Below are positions 42,770 to 54,384 of a DNA stretch of 64,000 nucleotides, one piece after another. A program made the translations under genes and the position numbers. Numbering within the stretch: the stretch's first letter is position 1; every line of letters begins with the position of its first letter. A model generated the notes under the pieces. It worked only from the letters and a program-made list of their open reading frames with translations, ran no database searches and had not been told where the DNA came from. The stretch lies in NCBI GenBank assembly GCA_036346225.1, contig JARFIW010000593.1:1320506-1384505 (forward strand), in the 5' to 3' direction. The stretch comes from Platerodrilus igneus (Eukaryota > Arthropoda > Insecta > Coleoptera > Lycidae).

Positions 42770-44860
42770 TAAAGATATCTACGAAAGATTTGAAAAAAAG
42801 TCAAATGAATTGCTGAAAGATATCGGGAAAATTGCTGATACTAAGGAAGTAGAAACAGGATGGAATAACATTAAATCCAGCCTAGACATGGCGGCCAGAG
42901 ATATTCTGGGGTATACATAAAAAGAAAATAAGAAACCATAGATAACAAAGGATATTCTGAATTTAATAAAAGAAAGATGAAAATACAAAAATAGATCAGA
43001 CGAAACAGGAAAACAGAGATACAAAGTCATAAAATGGGAAATTATTCGCAAATGCAGGAAAGCTAAAGAACAATGGATTGATGAAAAGTGCAAAGAGGTA
43101 CAAACTAAGATGGCAATAGGAAAGACAAACGAAGCATACAAATTAATTAGAATGAATTTTAGGGATATAAAACCATATAGCAAAATATACGGGACTCGGG
43201 AGGAAACGTCATTATAGAAAATGTAGAGAAAGTAGCTAGATTTCAGGAATATATAGGGAACTAACTTATATTCAGGAGAGGAACTAACAGCATTAGAACA
43301 GGAATCAGACACTGAAAACGATGACCTGGGATATCCTATATTTAGAGATGAGTTTGAGTTGGCATTAATGAGTCTGAAAAATGGTAATGCGCCGGGTGCA
43401 GATAAGGTGCAAGCAAAAACTCTAAAAGTCACAAGACAAACAGTAACAGAACGTCTTTTTCAACTTGTAAGCTATATGTATAAGACAGACGAGATAACCA
43501 AAGATTTCAAACGTAAGATCATAGTAACTATACCAAAAAAAAGAGGCGCCGATAGATGTGAAAATTTTCGTACAATAAGTTAGACAGCACACGTTTCAAA
43601 AATATTAACCAGAATTGTACAAAGACGAATGGAAAAACGAGCTGAAAAAATACTGGGAGAAGATCAATTTGGGTTTAGGCGAAATAGGGGAACACGGGAG
43701 GCTATTTTAGCTATGAGGGTGACATTGGAGAAAACAATAGAAAAAGGGGAAAGCATGTATATAGGGTCTGGAAAAAGCATTCAACAATGTAAAATGGAAA
43801 AAAAAATTTGAAATACTCGAAAAGATTGGAATGAGTTTTAGGGATAGACGGCTAGTACATTGCTCAAACAAAGAGCAAACTTCAGTAATAAAATGAGAGC
43901 AAAAAAGTAGAGAAGCAAATATTAGGAAAGGGGTGAGACAAGGATGTGCTTTATCTTCATTAATTTTTAACTTGTACACAGAAGAGGCAATGAATACTGT
44001 CAAATGCAGGAAAACATTTGGAATTAATATGCAGGGACAAAAGATTGATATACTTAGATTTGCAGATGATATAGCGGTACTAGCATCTAGAAAAGAAGAG
44101 TTAGAAGCTGCTGTTAATGAAATGGAAACTTTTCTAACGGAAAGATATGGTATGAAAATTAACAAAGATAAAACTAAAGTTTCAGTATGCAAAATAGGGG
44201 AAAATAAATCAAGAACAAGAATACAAGTAGGTAACCGGAACTTACAAGAGGTTAGGGATTTCTGCTACCTAGGAAGTCAAATAACGCAAGATGGGAAAAG
44301 CACAAAAGGTATAAAACAAAGATTAGCACAAGGTCGTGCTACATTTAACAAGAAAAAGCAACTACCGTGTTCAAAGACCATAAACATAGAAACAAGCAAA
44401 AGATTGCTTAAAACATATGTGTGGAGCACAGCACTGTATGGCTGTGAAGCCTGGACAGTAGGAGAAGCAGACAAGAAAAAGGTAGAAGCCTTTGAAATGT
44501 GGTGCTACAGACATATGATGAAGATATCATGGACAGACAAAGTTAAGAATGAAGAGTTACTAAAAATGGTAGGGGAAGAAAGAAATATGTGGAAAACAGT
44601 AAAAAATAGGAGAGATAGGATGATAGGCTACATACTAAGACACGAGGGAATAGTGCGGGATATATTAGAAGCAGAGATAGGAAAAAGGAGAAGTAGAGGT
44701 TGACCTAGGTTAGACTACTGCACACAGACAGTGAAAGATGTAGGCTGTGAGAATATCAGGGAAATGTGTAGGCTAGCGCAGAATAGAAATCAATGGAGGT
44801 ACACTTCCAACCAGTCGCAAGATGGACGAACTAATGACAAAAATAATAACTTCACTTAAA
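42770..44860 (+). pseudogene. RTE LINE reverse transcriptase and C-terminal domain, copy 2
   Basis: Broken linker (42780-43350, several stops), then LKNGNAPGADKVQAKTLKV, TIPKKRGADRCENFRTIS, a stop, LGEDQFGFRRNRGTREAILA, a frameshifted motif A region at 43750-43800, RKGVRQGCALSSLIFNLYTE (motif B) and ILRFADDIAVLASRKEE (motif C). An uninterrupted 256-codon stretch (43933-44703) runs through FCYLGSQITQDGKSTKG, YGCEAWTVGEADKKKVEAF and ISWTDKVKNEELLKMV. A TGA at 44701 precedes PRLDYCTQTVKDVGC and RLAQNRNQWRYTSNQSQDG, ending near 44857. Motif A appears deleted or shifted, so it is inactive. Confidence 0.87.
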
Positions 44861-44864
44861 CATG

Positions 44865-45720
44865 GTTATTATTATATACAACTACAGATATTGGTTTTGC
44901 AATACCCTCAACTAATGTTAATTGTGCGAAAGAATTTACTGGAACACTATTAATTTGGCAAATGTCTAAGTGTTGGGGGATCCTTCAAATACCTAAGTCT
45001 CGGTGAAATAGGGCATATAATTAGAAAACAATAGAAGGAATTCGAGCTGTATATAGGCTGCTGTGAGAATTGGAATTGGAAAAACTATTAATTCGACAAA
45101 GGTTCAAGTGCTGGGGGAACTTGGCAGCCAAAGACTGCTTAACCCCCTTCACATACCACTAAATATTGGAGAAATAGGGTATATAACTGTAAAATAATAG
45201 AAGGTGAACGAACTGCATCAAACAAGAAAGAACAGCAGCTATGTTCAAAGACAACGAACATAGATACAAGAAGAAAACTGTTAAAAGCATAGTGTGGAGC
45301 ACAGAACAGTTCATCTATGAAATAGGGGCAGTAGGAAAAGCAGACAGAAAAAGATTGAAGCCTTCTGGAATGTTGTACTTCAGATGTATGAGAATGGGAG
45401 CAAGGACAAACAAAGTTAATAACAAATAGGTTGTAGAAATAGTAGATGAATAAAGATATCTGCGGAAAACGAAAAAAATAGGAGAAATGGAAGGATACGT
45501 TCTAAGGCATTTCTGGGGAATAGTACGGGATATATTACAAGCAGAGATAGGAAAAGAGAGGTAGAGGTAGACTGAGATCAGACTTTCGCACACGGATAGT
45601 GATAGATGCAGACTGTGCAAATTTCAGGGAAATGTGTAGGGTGGTTTCGACTAGGAAATATTGAGGGTACGCGTCCAAGCAGTTCTAGGACTAAAGACCT
45701 AATAATGTTGAAATGACTAT
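44865..45720 (+). pseudogene. Additional RTE 3' modules, decayed
   Basis: The 3' UTR of copy 2 is followed by two or three degenerate repeats of a C-terminal/3' UTR module. Each has GTGCGAAAG, AAGTGYTGGGGG, GGTGAAATAGGGCATATAA and AAAACAATAGAAGG. Then a decayed C-terminal coding stretch appears (45241-45660, SIVWSTEQFIYEIGAVGKAD, YVLRHFWGIVRDILQAEIGK). The same order, inverted, occurs at 37076-38457. Confidence 0.7.
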
Positions 45721-46084
45721 GATACTGAGACTAACTTAAATCCAGAAGAGGTCATTGTGTCATCACTACCATTACATGCATCTGCTCACACCGTTATTGA
45801 GTTCACCAGTCAACTTCATGATTGGTGAAGAAAATGTTTGCAATATTAATGACTCAATTCAACAGGATGGTACGAAATGCATCATGGTGTTTTAAAATCT
45901 CATGCATTATATCTTTGTATGAACTACTTCAATACCACTACAGAAATTGAAATAAAAAATATTAACCGTTTTAGTTTACATTTACTAGTAGTTCTATCTA
46001 TAAAATACAATTGTATTTTCTTAAAGAGCATCAGATTTCATAACATATATTTGGTTTAGATTACATGCTGATCGTTGTAACATT

Positions 46085-46665
46085 GTAGGGAGAAAAAATT
46101 GTCTGGAGTAACTATGCCTTTGGCGATCCGAAAAAGGGAGCGACCGAAGGGAGCAGATATGACCGTTATTGGTTTAAAAAAGCGGCGAAAATCAAATGTT
46201 CCTAAAATTTACGCAGATAAATCTCCGATTGCACAGGCAGAAATTATTTTTAGATGGATACTCTTACTAAATAGTCAAGATGCACTGACAGAAATATTAC
46301 AACATGAATAGTTAGTATCTGAAAAGGATTTACAACTGGATCATGAGAAAATAAGTGATGCAATTCTGGGCAAGAGTTTAAATGTCTCAAAATTATTCTT
46401 ATTTTGAAAAATGTATTTTAGACGAATCAATTGATAAATATTTTAAAAACATACATAGAAGAAACTGCTTTTAATAAACTTTATTACGTGCTGGCTGCGA
46501 AAAGAAGCCTTGTCATATGGAATTGTTCTTCCTGTAGAAAGCCATTGACAACTGAATGTATACGTTGTGATAGCTGCCTACAGTGGTTCCATTTTTTTTT
46601 GTATTGGTTTATTAAAAACACCTAAGAAATCCACATGGTTCTGTTATGATTGCCTGTCGTGTTAA
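46085..46665 (+). pseudogene. MULE/ZSWIM-type gene, C-terminal part with PHD-like zinc finger
   Basis: KRERPKGADMTVIGLKKRRK (46126-46185) is the RPKG..TVIGLPKK motif found after the transposase domain in this protein family. PKIYADKSPIAQAEIIFRW follows, with a stop at 46309, then ISDAILGKSLN. IEETAFNKLYYVLAAKRSLV leads into WNCSSCRKPLTTECIRCDSC and LQWFHF. A frameshift in a T run near 46597 gives CIGLLKTPKKSTWFCYDCLS and a stop at 46663-46665. The cysteine/histidine pattern (C2..C2..H..C..C2) is PHD-like. Two or three lesions inactivate it. Confidence 0.75.
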
Positions 46666-47950
46666 CCAATGATTTATTTAATTCTACATACCCAACAGAA
46701 TATTTAAGCTCATAAAATACTATTCCTTATTATACCTGGTCCTTCTTCTATCCTAGTATCCCTGTTCCTTCCGTGGGTTTTCTACACAACCCACACCTGA
46801 GGTAGGATGAGCTTTGTTACTGCTCACGATAAGTGACGAGCTTGTTTTATTTTTGGTGTACAATTCTGATGCCATCTTTTATGTTTGATCCGGCTGCTTT
46901 TGTTGGTTGCGACATTTTGCAATAAAATATGTAACTTTAAGTGTTTGTACCTGTTAATATACTTTGTGGATAAAATTGCTGTTGCCTTAAGCTTACTTTG
47001 TTATAGTTTTTACTAGCAATATGTTTTTGTCAGTATATTATTTGTTTTGTATTATAGTATATTTATTTAGATTTGTATATATATTTTATAAGAGAAAATA
47101 ACACATGCGGGGTTAAAGCATTACAGGCAGCTCATAACTCTATTTGTTTCAGCTTGCAAAGAGACGCTGCAATAATCTGTTCAATTAACCGGTCTAATGG
47201 TATTCTTCCGTAAGGGCTTGTTGGTCAGCGAAACCTACACCTGTAATACGATGAGCTTTATTGCTATTTATAATAAGCTATTTACTTGCATTATTTTTTA
47301 CGTACAATCTGGTTACATCATAGCACTTCCAACATTGATTTCTGCGATACTATATAATTATTTGTTATTATTTATTGACATAATAAAGTAACTAATAAAT
47401 GTTTATAATTTTTGGAGCTATGAATTGTCCATATATCTCTTAATTGGCCTAATATGGTATCCGGTTTGATTTTAGACACAGCACTTCTGAAACTTGTATA
47501 GCAAGATTTTTCTCCAAACATTATGTTGTCTTTTGAAAGTAGGGTAGTTGTTGGCTTCTTAGTAAATACAAATGTACGTTAGTCATAAATAGCCACCGCC
47601 TTTCCAAAAATAGCTGTTTTCATAAAGTAACATCAAATGATGGTATCATAATTAAAGTGTGTGTTCACCTGTTGGGTGTTATATAGGATGATAAAAGAAA
47701 ATTTAATAGCTCTTACGAATAACAGACTGAATCAATAAATAGTAAAATGAAGGCTGTTGTTCCCAAAAATAATTCACTTACAATGTTGATGGATTACTTT
47801 TTCAAATATTTAAATTCATATAATTTTATTATAAACTCTTGACAATTCTTAAAAAAGCGCATCTCAAATTAAAGTCCAAATAGTTCAGAAAATATTTATT
47901 AGAAAACCTAATTATTCATTAGTTTTATTTTATCTCAATTGGATTTGTTT
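46666..47950. repeat. No gene; degenerate duplicated stretch
   Basis: 46776-46880 and 47205-47310 share YYTACACMWACCYACACCTG, a nearby GGATGAGCTTTRTTRCTGCT-like segment and CTTGCATTATTTTT..GTACAATYTG, at low identity. The rest is AT-rich without features. Confidence 0.4.
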
Positions 47951-48019
47951 TTTTTTTTATTAACATAATAGGAGATATAAAAAAAGTTTTTTAAACACAA
48001 ATTGTAAATAAGAAAATAG

Positions 48020-48135
48020 TTATTTATTATATAAGACGATAAAGAGATTGTTTAACTCGGAGTGAAAAAAGTAAGGTCACGAGTGACCTTATTTCACGAG
48101 TAGTTAAACAATCTTTATCGCCGTGTATAATACAA
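48020..48135. repeat. Long imperfect hairpin
   Basis: TATTATATAAGACGATAAAG and AGATTGTTTAACT pair with AGTTAAACAATCTTTATCGC and GTGTATAATA. The inner part GGTCACGAGTGACC is itself palindromic. Total about 105 bp, immediately left of the MITE-like segment. Confidence 0.8.
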
Positions 48136-48137
48136 AA

Positions 48138-48455
48138 TTTTTTTCTATAGCAAGATTTCAAGTTCAAAAAAAAATTTAATTAAATTTAAAAAAATTAGAA
48201 GTTTTGGCACAAAAATTGCAATTGTGTTGCTCCGTTGGTATGGATGACTGTAAACAAAACAAATTGTCATTTTGTTGTGTTTGCGTTTTGTGTACGGAAA
48301 TGTACGGAAAAAACGAATTAATTAAAAAGTTAAAAAATTTTATCTACTCCTGCTGTTAAAGTGTTACTTTATCTACCCTTGCGGTTAAAGTGCTATTCTA
48401 CCTACTCAATAGAGTTGATATAAACGTAGTTTAACATCTGCTATAGAAAAAGACT
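48138..48455. mobile_element. MITE-like segment with short inverted termini
   Basis: TTTTTCTATAGCA (48141-48153) and TGCTATAGAAAAA (48439-48451) are inverted. Inside are two to three tandem 29-bp units (TTTATCTACTCCTGCTGTTA and variants, 48338-48410). Together with the adjacent hairpin it may form one non-autonomous element. No coding sequence. Confidence 0.5.
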
Positions 48456-48924
48456 TTTTTTGGGAGCAAAAAAATTCCCTTTTTTAAATGAAAATTTGTT
48501 CTTTTAGTTGACCCATCTAATTGCTCTTATGAAATAAAACTCTATGATATACATTCCTCTACTCAAAACTATTATAAAAAATTTTCTTTATTTAATGCAT
48601 TTCAGTGGAAAATGATACCTCAACAATTAAACAAGTGATAATTTTATTTATCATGATGAAAATTTGTAACATGTAACTAACTTAAATAAACACAGAAAAT
48701 ATATACTATTCTCTATGTTCTGTTATAACGATGGACATTTTAAACACTTGAAACTTGATGAATTACATCAAATACTAAGAGTTTCTAATTCTTTTCAAAA
48801 TGTTTGTTCATCAAATGTGCATGCCATGTAAACACATTTTTTTATGTTAGAAAATAAAAAGGTACCAGTTTATAAAAGTCCGAATCTTGTCATACATAAC
48901 AGGTAATAGCATAAAAATTATTTG

Positions 48925-49000
48925 TTTACGCATTATCAAATTCTTAATTCTGAAGGAGGACCTCCTATTTGTAATACTTGCCAAATGGAATATACTAATT
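48925..49000 (+). pseudogene. Possible remnant of a non-LTR C-terminal zinc motif
   Basis: The translation FTHYQILNSEGGPPICNTCQ is similar in form to the H...PPxCxxC block that ends many jockey/I-type LINE proteins. Only about 25 codons are visible, so this is weak. Confidence 0.25.
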
Positions 49001-49981
49001 TAATTTGGGAAACGCAATGAAGTTTCTTTTATACTAAATTCATTATTTAAATTTAATTAGCAGTTCAATCTAATATTCATTATTTATAAACACTGATTAA
49101 AACATTGAAAAAATGGAAATCTCTTTTTTAAAGTGGGCTAAGTAGTAAAAATAAAGGTAGTAAATGTACAATGCATACCTACCGCTTTTTTGACAATATA
49201 CAAACAAATAGCATAAATATAGAATATTGTACAACGATCATGGAATGATGCCCATTTCTCACGAGTATGATAGATTATACAACATGAGCCGCAAGTGAGT
49301 GCTGCATTATGCGCTTTCTAAGACCGTAGTATCAACTTATTAAATGTAATACCTATTTTTGCTATTATATTGTGAGATACGTAGTTACTAGAAGTATACA
49401 TTAATGTTACGGCCATTAATATCATAGTTTGCTATATACACGTTATGACTAATGGTAAGAGGTGCTCAACATAGAAAAATGCATCCACAATGTTGAAGAC
49501 ATGCTTAGATAACTCGTTATAGTAATCAATTATAACATTTTAAGAATAAAATATTGTTTTTGATATTTTGCGAATCCATTACCAATGTAATAGGCAATCT
49601 CATATTTTCTTTTTGAAGATTCTGGTAATATAAAGAAGTTGCATTTGAAGCTTCCACAATATTTGAAGGCGTCAATTCTAATTCGCTTTGACTATAAGTG
49701 CCCATTTCTTTTAGAGATTTTGCTAAACTTTAAGATTTTAAACGCTTTTCAGAATGATATTATTTACTTGACATTTGTTGGTTTATTGTTTATTTCATAG
49801 GTAACTTGACTGTCATTATTGCAAATAATACTCAAGGCAAGGGTTATTTCACTAATAGAAGTAAACGAAACCGTGCAAATTTAATGTTTCTGCACTGGGT
49901 GCTTGACCACTTGCCTCATTCTATAAGCTCATTCTATAACAGTAGTAGAAAAAGATAATTTCACAGTAATCTCATCGGAAA

Positions 49982-50389
49982 ATGAAGCATATTTTGACTG
50001 CTTGGAATGAGAAAAACCGTAGAAAATTTTCAGCAAATTTCAACATTTTATGGATGCGCAAATTCCTAGAAATTTTGAAGAGATACTCTATGAATAAGCA
50101 TTTTAGTAAGCAAATGTCAAGAACTAAAGAGAACATTGGAATTATTATACCTATTCCTATTAAATGTAGAAAAAGGTCAAAAGCATCCATACAATATAGT
50201 GATAGATTTAAACAGGATAAATCTATAAAATTAAAATGTTTCGCTAAAACAAGTTCTGATGAACAAAATCAAATATTAAATACAAATTTTGTTAAATTAG
50301 TTCTTAATGAAAATATAACTACAATAAATGACATAAAATTAGCAACTAGAACATTAGTTTATATTCAATACTGTGACGTTTGCTTGTAG
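49982..50389 (+). CDS. Unrecognised 135-residue open frame
   Basis: ATG 49982 to TAG 50389. Lys/Asn/Ile-rich, as expected from local AT content; includes IIIPIPIKCRKRSKASIQYS and TTINDIKLATRTLVYIQYCD. No signal peptide, membrane segment or motif is recognised. It ends right before the PBS-like site at 50395 on the opposite strand. It could be a relic exon or chance. Confidence 0.25.
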   Translation: MKHILTAWNEKNRRKFSANFNILWMRKFLEILKRYSMNKHFSKQMSRTKENIGIIIPIPIKCRKRSKASIQYSDRFKQDKSIKLKCFAKTSSDEQNQILNTNFVKLVLNENITTINDIKLATRTLVYIQYCDVCL

Positions 50390-50394
50390 AAATC

Positions 50395-50416
50395 GCGCCC
50401 CACAACTTGGGTGCCA
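50395..50416 (-). other. PBS-like site, tRNA-Lys type, third minus-strand example
   Basis: The minus strand reads TGGCACCCAAGTTGTGGGGC then GC, close to TGGCGCCCAACGTGGGGC. On the plus side, TGTGATGTTTC begins at 50423, suiting the inner end of an LTR extending rightward. No gag or pol follows to the left, so any element here is an LTR plus a few bases of leader. Confidence 0.45.
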
Positions 50417-50422
50417 TAATAA

Positions 50423-52558
50423 TGTGATGTTTCTTATTAGAAGGTTTCCAATATTCGTGCCTCTGCTATTTGGAAGTCATAAATGTTATGAAGTTCCTGA
50501 AAATTGCCCTCGGCTGCTGTAATTCGTAGCCATGCTATTTAAGCGTCATATAATACCGTAAGGTTTTGCCTGTATACTCTTATGCTCTACACCTCTTTTC
50601 TACTAGCTAAAATTGTTTAAAATTTACACAGACACCTACCTGTTAAATCTAAAAACTCCCGCTCAATATCATCATGCTGAAGCATAAATAGAAATTCACA
50701 ACCTACAATCACACACTCAAAAATAACTCAATTCCCAAAATATATCACACTCTATTAACGTGAGATCAATATTATATTTTTCAAAAAACATCATTTCTCT
50801 ATGTACACTCGTATTGGCAACAATTTCATAATAATAAAAATAATTCAGATGGATTACGCTTTTAAACACACCTTTTTAATTAAAGCAAGAGGGCGTTCCT
50901 CATACCCTACGTTAACCCTTTGTTTTATCATGAGCTCATAGTAAAATTCTATGAATGCGCATACAACTTTACTGCACTACCAAATATCAAATAAGCCCTT
51001 TATACCTCTTTACAACATTGTATGGTTATTTGTAAATTAATTAATTAGTCTTGATTTTCAAAATTAAATTTCAATATCATTTTAAAGTCTCATAAATTTC
51101 AGTTCATAAAATGTATAACAGTAGAAAACACACCAAAACACAAATCACAATAATCGCAAAAACCATTGAAAATACTCACCACTCAATGTTCTATTAATGG
51201 CCTACCTGGTGGCTATCTTCTGAATGTTGTCCACCAACTAGCCCTTGGAGATGCTGCCGTCCAGGATGTCCTCAGTCCATCAAATAACTCCCCGGTCGAA
51301 TCACCATGTCTGCCGCTACTCCAAACTATCTCTCCATAAACAATATACAACCATAAACATCCAATCTCCAAATTTTACTCCTCTTATTCCAAATTAAATT
51401 TATTACCCAAAAATCGCTGCTTTCATCATCCAAATAATTTTAATCTTTACTAATTTTGTGCATTCCAACAACACAATAACAAATTGTTTGTACTTACATA
51501 GAAGATTAACTTTCACTTAAATAGCTTTTAAATAACTTTTCATCAAACTGTACTAATTTACTTGAAAGTAACTGGATGTGTCGCGAATGACTCATGAAAT
51601 TAAAGAGAGCGAGGCCCCGTTCGAAAATGGTTAAATAACCAAGAATTGTACAATTCTTAAAATTGTTTGTTAACCACCTCGTACTCCAGCGAAAAATCTT
51701 TAACGGATTTCGGTTTCGCGTGAATTTCGATAACAAAACACACAAATACTTGGTAAAACGTCTCTAACTGTTAACTGCCGCTTTGATTCTACGAAAATTA
51801 GCCTTTAACGGTTCAGTTCATTCCCACTACTTCCACGCCTTAAGCTAGAACAAAACATTTTTCATCTCACTTGTACCTGTAACTTCCTTTGACCTATATG
51901 CCTCCACCAGCTGAATATTTGCCCTTCTTAATCTAAACCTGTCGCACGTATATCTATATCCTCTAATCAAATTGCTTGGCTCCTTTTTCTATCCCCACTA
52001 AACTAAATTTGTTCAAGTTCCCCTACAATACTAGTTCCAGAATTAAAATCGATATCTTAACATACATATTGCGTCTTTGTCAGATTTATCTGGTTTTGCT
52101 TTGTCCCTGTTTCGAATTGACTACGTTAATTCCAACGGTCGTCTGTTTTCCTGTAACCCCTTAAAGCTTGTTTGTATTAATGTTATCTAGAAATATATTT
52201 CCTCTTATTATTTTGCTCTGTTCTTAAACGTTGTGGGTTTTACCTTTGAAAAATAAGACTGCTATTTTAACACATATTCAACTCTTATATTCCCCTATAA
52301 TATTAAATATACCATACTTTTATCCCATTATTATGAATTCTTATGCCTTATATTTAAATAAATACTATATTACATCATTCCTAGCTAAATATGACTCCAC
52401 TAAATTAACCCTACATTATTATATATTACCTAAGTTCTAAAATAATTGTTTAAAATATCTTAATTTCCTAAATGACTAATTTGATTTTCTCATGACTTAT
52501 GATTCTGACTTCTAGCTTAACATATGCCCTTATGTATTCCCAATGAACCCTTAATTAC

Positions 52559-52560
<2 letters not shown>
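50423..52560. other. No gene; possible degraded LTR
   Basis: If the PBS is genuine, part of this interval is an LTR read on the minus strand. The only compositional features are a moderately GC-rich stretch at 51210-51310 and one at 51590-51720. 50445-50560 contains an imperfect duplication (ATTCGTRCC...TGCTATTT..AGTCATA). I see no coding exon. Confidence 0.35.

Positions 52561-52563
<3 letters not shown>

Positions 52564-52602
<39 letters not shown>
52564..52602. repeat. (TA)n microsatellite
   Basis: Perfect TA array of about 19 units. No LTR end is recognised next to it. Confidence 0.95.
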
Positions 52603-52605
<3 letters not shown>

Positions 52606-53049
52606 CAAAAGTTTTGATTGATCTATTAATATATTATGTGTTCTATAACTTTGGAAGCATTTGGTTCCATAATTAAACAAAACAAAGCGATCTACATTAT
52701 ATCCTTACAGAATGTTTACTAATGATGTTGAAATTTATGGGTATAAGGAATTTTTGTAATTGATGTTCACGATCATTTAAAGTGTGTCCTACTAAAAGCT
52801 TTTCCGAATAAATTCTTTTCTGTACCATATTTCTTATGTAAGGACTACCTTCTTTTGCACTAATGTCAAATAAAGGCTCTTTGTTATATTGCTATACAAA
52901 TGCAAACACAAACATGTATATACAAACAATAATAATCAGACCATTGCCCCTACATAATGAACCTAAGATATTTGTGAAATACAATTACTACATAAATATA
53001 GTTTATTTTAAATAAAAGCATAGATAATTTGCTACAATTAAGAATAATA

Positions 53050-54382
53050 CGAGGCCCATTTTTTGTTCAACCTCCGATCACTTTGTGCAGACGTTACGCG
53101 GATAGCAGAAAACGGGCATGCGCTGTAGGCGACTGCGCAGCTCTTGCACTACACACTCCGCCATTGTTGACATTTAGGCGTCAGTCGGCGTTGTGCTACA
53201 GCCACGTAAACATGTCCGCTATTATTGATACTCCCGCTAAGTGTGAAGTGCGAAGTGTGATTCGTTTTCTACAGGCTGAGGCCATAGTGCTGCAGAAATC
53301 CATCGAAGAATGAGTCGTGTGTATGGGGAAAACTTCATGAGTGATGGTGTTGTGCGTGAATGGTGTCGAAAGTTTAAAGATGGCCGTAATGATGTGCATG
53401 ATGAAGGCGACCAAGGGCGCAAATCTGTCGTTTCAGATGACCTGGTTCAACGTGTTGACAGAATGGTTAAAGAAAACCGCAGATTCGCCCTTACTGCTTT
53501 GTCTACGGAATTTCCAGAAGTTTCAAAGTCTGTTTTGTACTCTATTGTTACTGAACGGTTAGGCTACAAAAAACTTTGTGCACGTTGGGTCCCAAAACTG
53601 CCGACGGACGGCCACAAAACTCGACGAATGGCGTCAGCGTTGGAGTTCCTTGAGCATTATCATGATGAAGGAGACAACTTTTTGAAATCAATCGTAACTG
53701 GGGATGAAACCTGGATTCAATACGACATACCAGAAACAAAACGACAATCACAACAATGGATGCATTCAACTTCACCAAACAAACCAAAGAAATTCAAACA
53801 AACCTTCAACAACAGAAAGACCATGGCTACTGTGTTTTGGGACCAACAAGGTGTGTTGCTTGTGGAGTTTATGGAGCCCAGAACCACAATCACTGCAGCT
53901 GTTTATTGTGAAACTTTACGACGGTTGCGTAGAGCCATTCAGAACAAACGAAGAGAAAAGCTTACCGCTGGAGTTGTTCTGATCCACGACAGTGCCCGTC
54001 CACACACTGCTGGAGCAACTCAACGACTTCTCGAACAATTTGGATGGGACATTTTCGATCATCCGCCATACAGTCCTGACTTAGCACCAATCGATTTTCA
54101 TCTTTTTTCTGACCTGAAGACGTGGCTTGGTGGGAAGCGCTTTCAAACCAATGAGGACCTTCAAACCAACGTCAAGGACTACTTGAATTCATTGGCGGCA
54201 ACTTTTTTTGAACAGTGTATTGAAAAGCTTGTTCACAGATATGACAAATGTCTTAATCTCTTCGGTGATTATGTCCAAGAGTAACCGTAAGTGTACCAAT
54301 CTTTTGGTAATAAAATTATTGTTTTATATGAACTTGTCTTTTATTTATAGCCTATCGGAGGTTGAAAAAAAAATGGCCCTCG
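53050..54382 (+). mobile_element. Mariner element B, nearly intact
   Basis: The inverted ends are CGAGGCCCATTTTTTGTTCA then ACCTCCGAT on the left and ATCGGAGGT...CCATTTTT..CCCTCG-type sequence on the right. They match at about 26 of 29 positions and are flanked by TA (53048-53049 and 54383-54384). Length is 1,333 bp. One near-full-length transposase frame lies inside. Confidence 0.93.
53212..54284 (+). pseudogene. Mariner DD34D transposase with a single N-terminal frameshift
   Basis: ATG 53212 opens MSAIIDTPAKCEVRSVIRFL. At about 53280 a one-base deletion shifts the frame, and the original frame stops at 53311. A second open frame from ATG 53310 runs 324 codons without a stop to 54284. It has HTH features (SDGVVREWCRKFKDGR; ALTALSTEFPEVSKSVLYSI) and the catalytic triad: IVTGDETWIQYD (Asp), VLIHDSARPHTA (Asp), and HPPYSPDLAPIDFHLFSDLK (Asp). 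There are 34 residues between the second and third Asp, which defines DD34D. The subfamily differs from mariner A. The catalytic domain is complete; only the first helices are out of frame. Low decay implies recent activity. Confidence 0.9.
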
Positions 54383-54384
54383 TA

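Larger units (their letters stand above)
41735..44860 (+). mobile_element. RTE-type non-LTR retrotransposon, copy 2 (inactive)
   Basis: Leader at about 41735-42015 (GCTACTATAGGGGTCGGTATG, CATTCGGATCTTCGGGAGGG as in copy 1), followed by endonuclease and RT pseudogene segments and the C-terminal domain. The subfamily is distinct from copy 1 (about half of residues identical by eye) and closer to the minus-strand relics at 37076-38821. Confidence 0.82.

Noticed and set aside
42779..44192. Long minus-strand frames (217 and 161 codons) opposite RTE copy 2
   Set aside because: Antisense to the LINE RT, which has clear family motifs on the plus strand.
52231..52440. 69-codon plus-strand frame
   Set aside because: Tyr/Leu/Ile-rich translation of AT-rich DNA without any motif.
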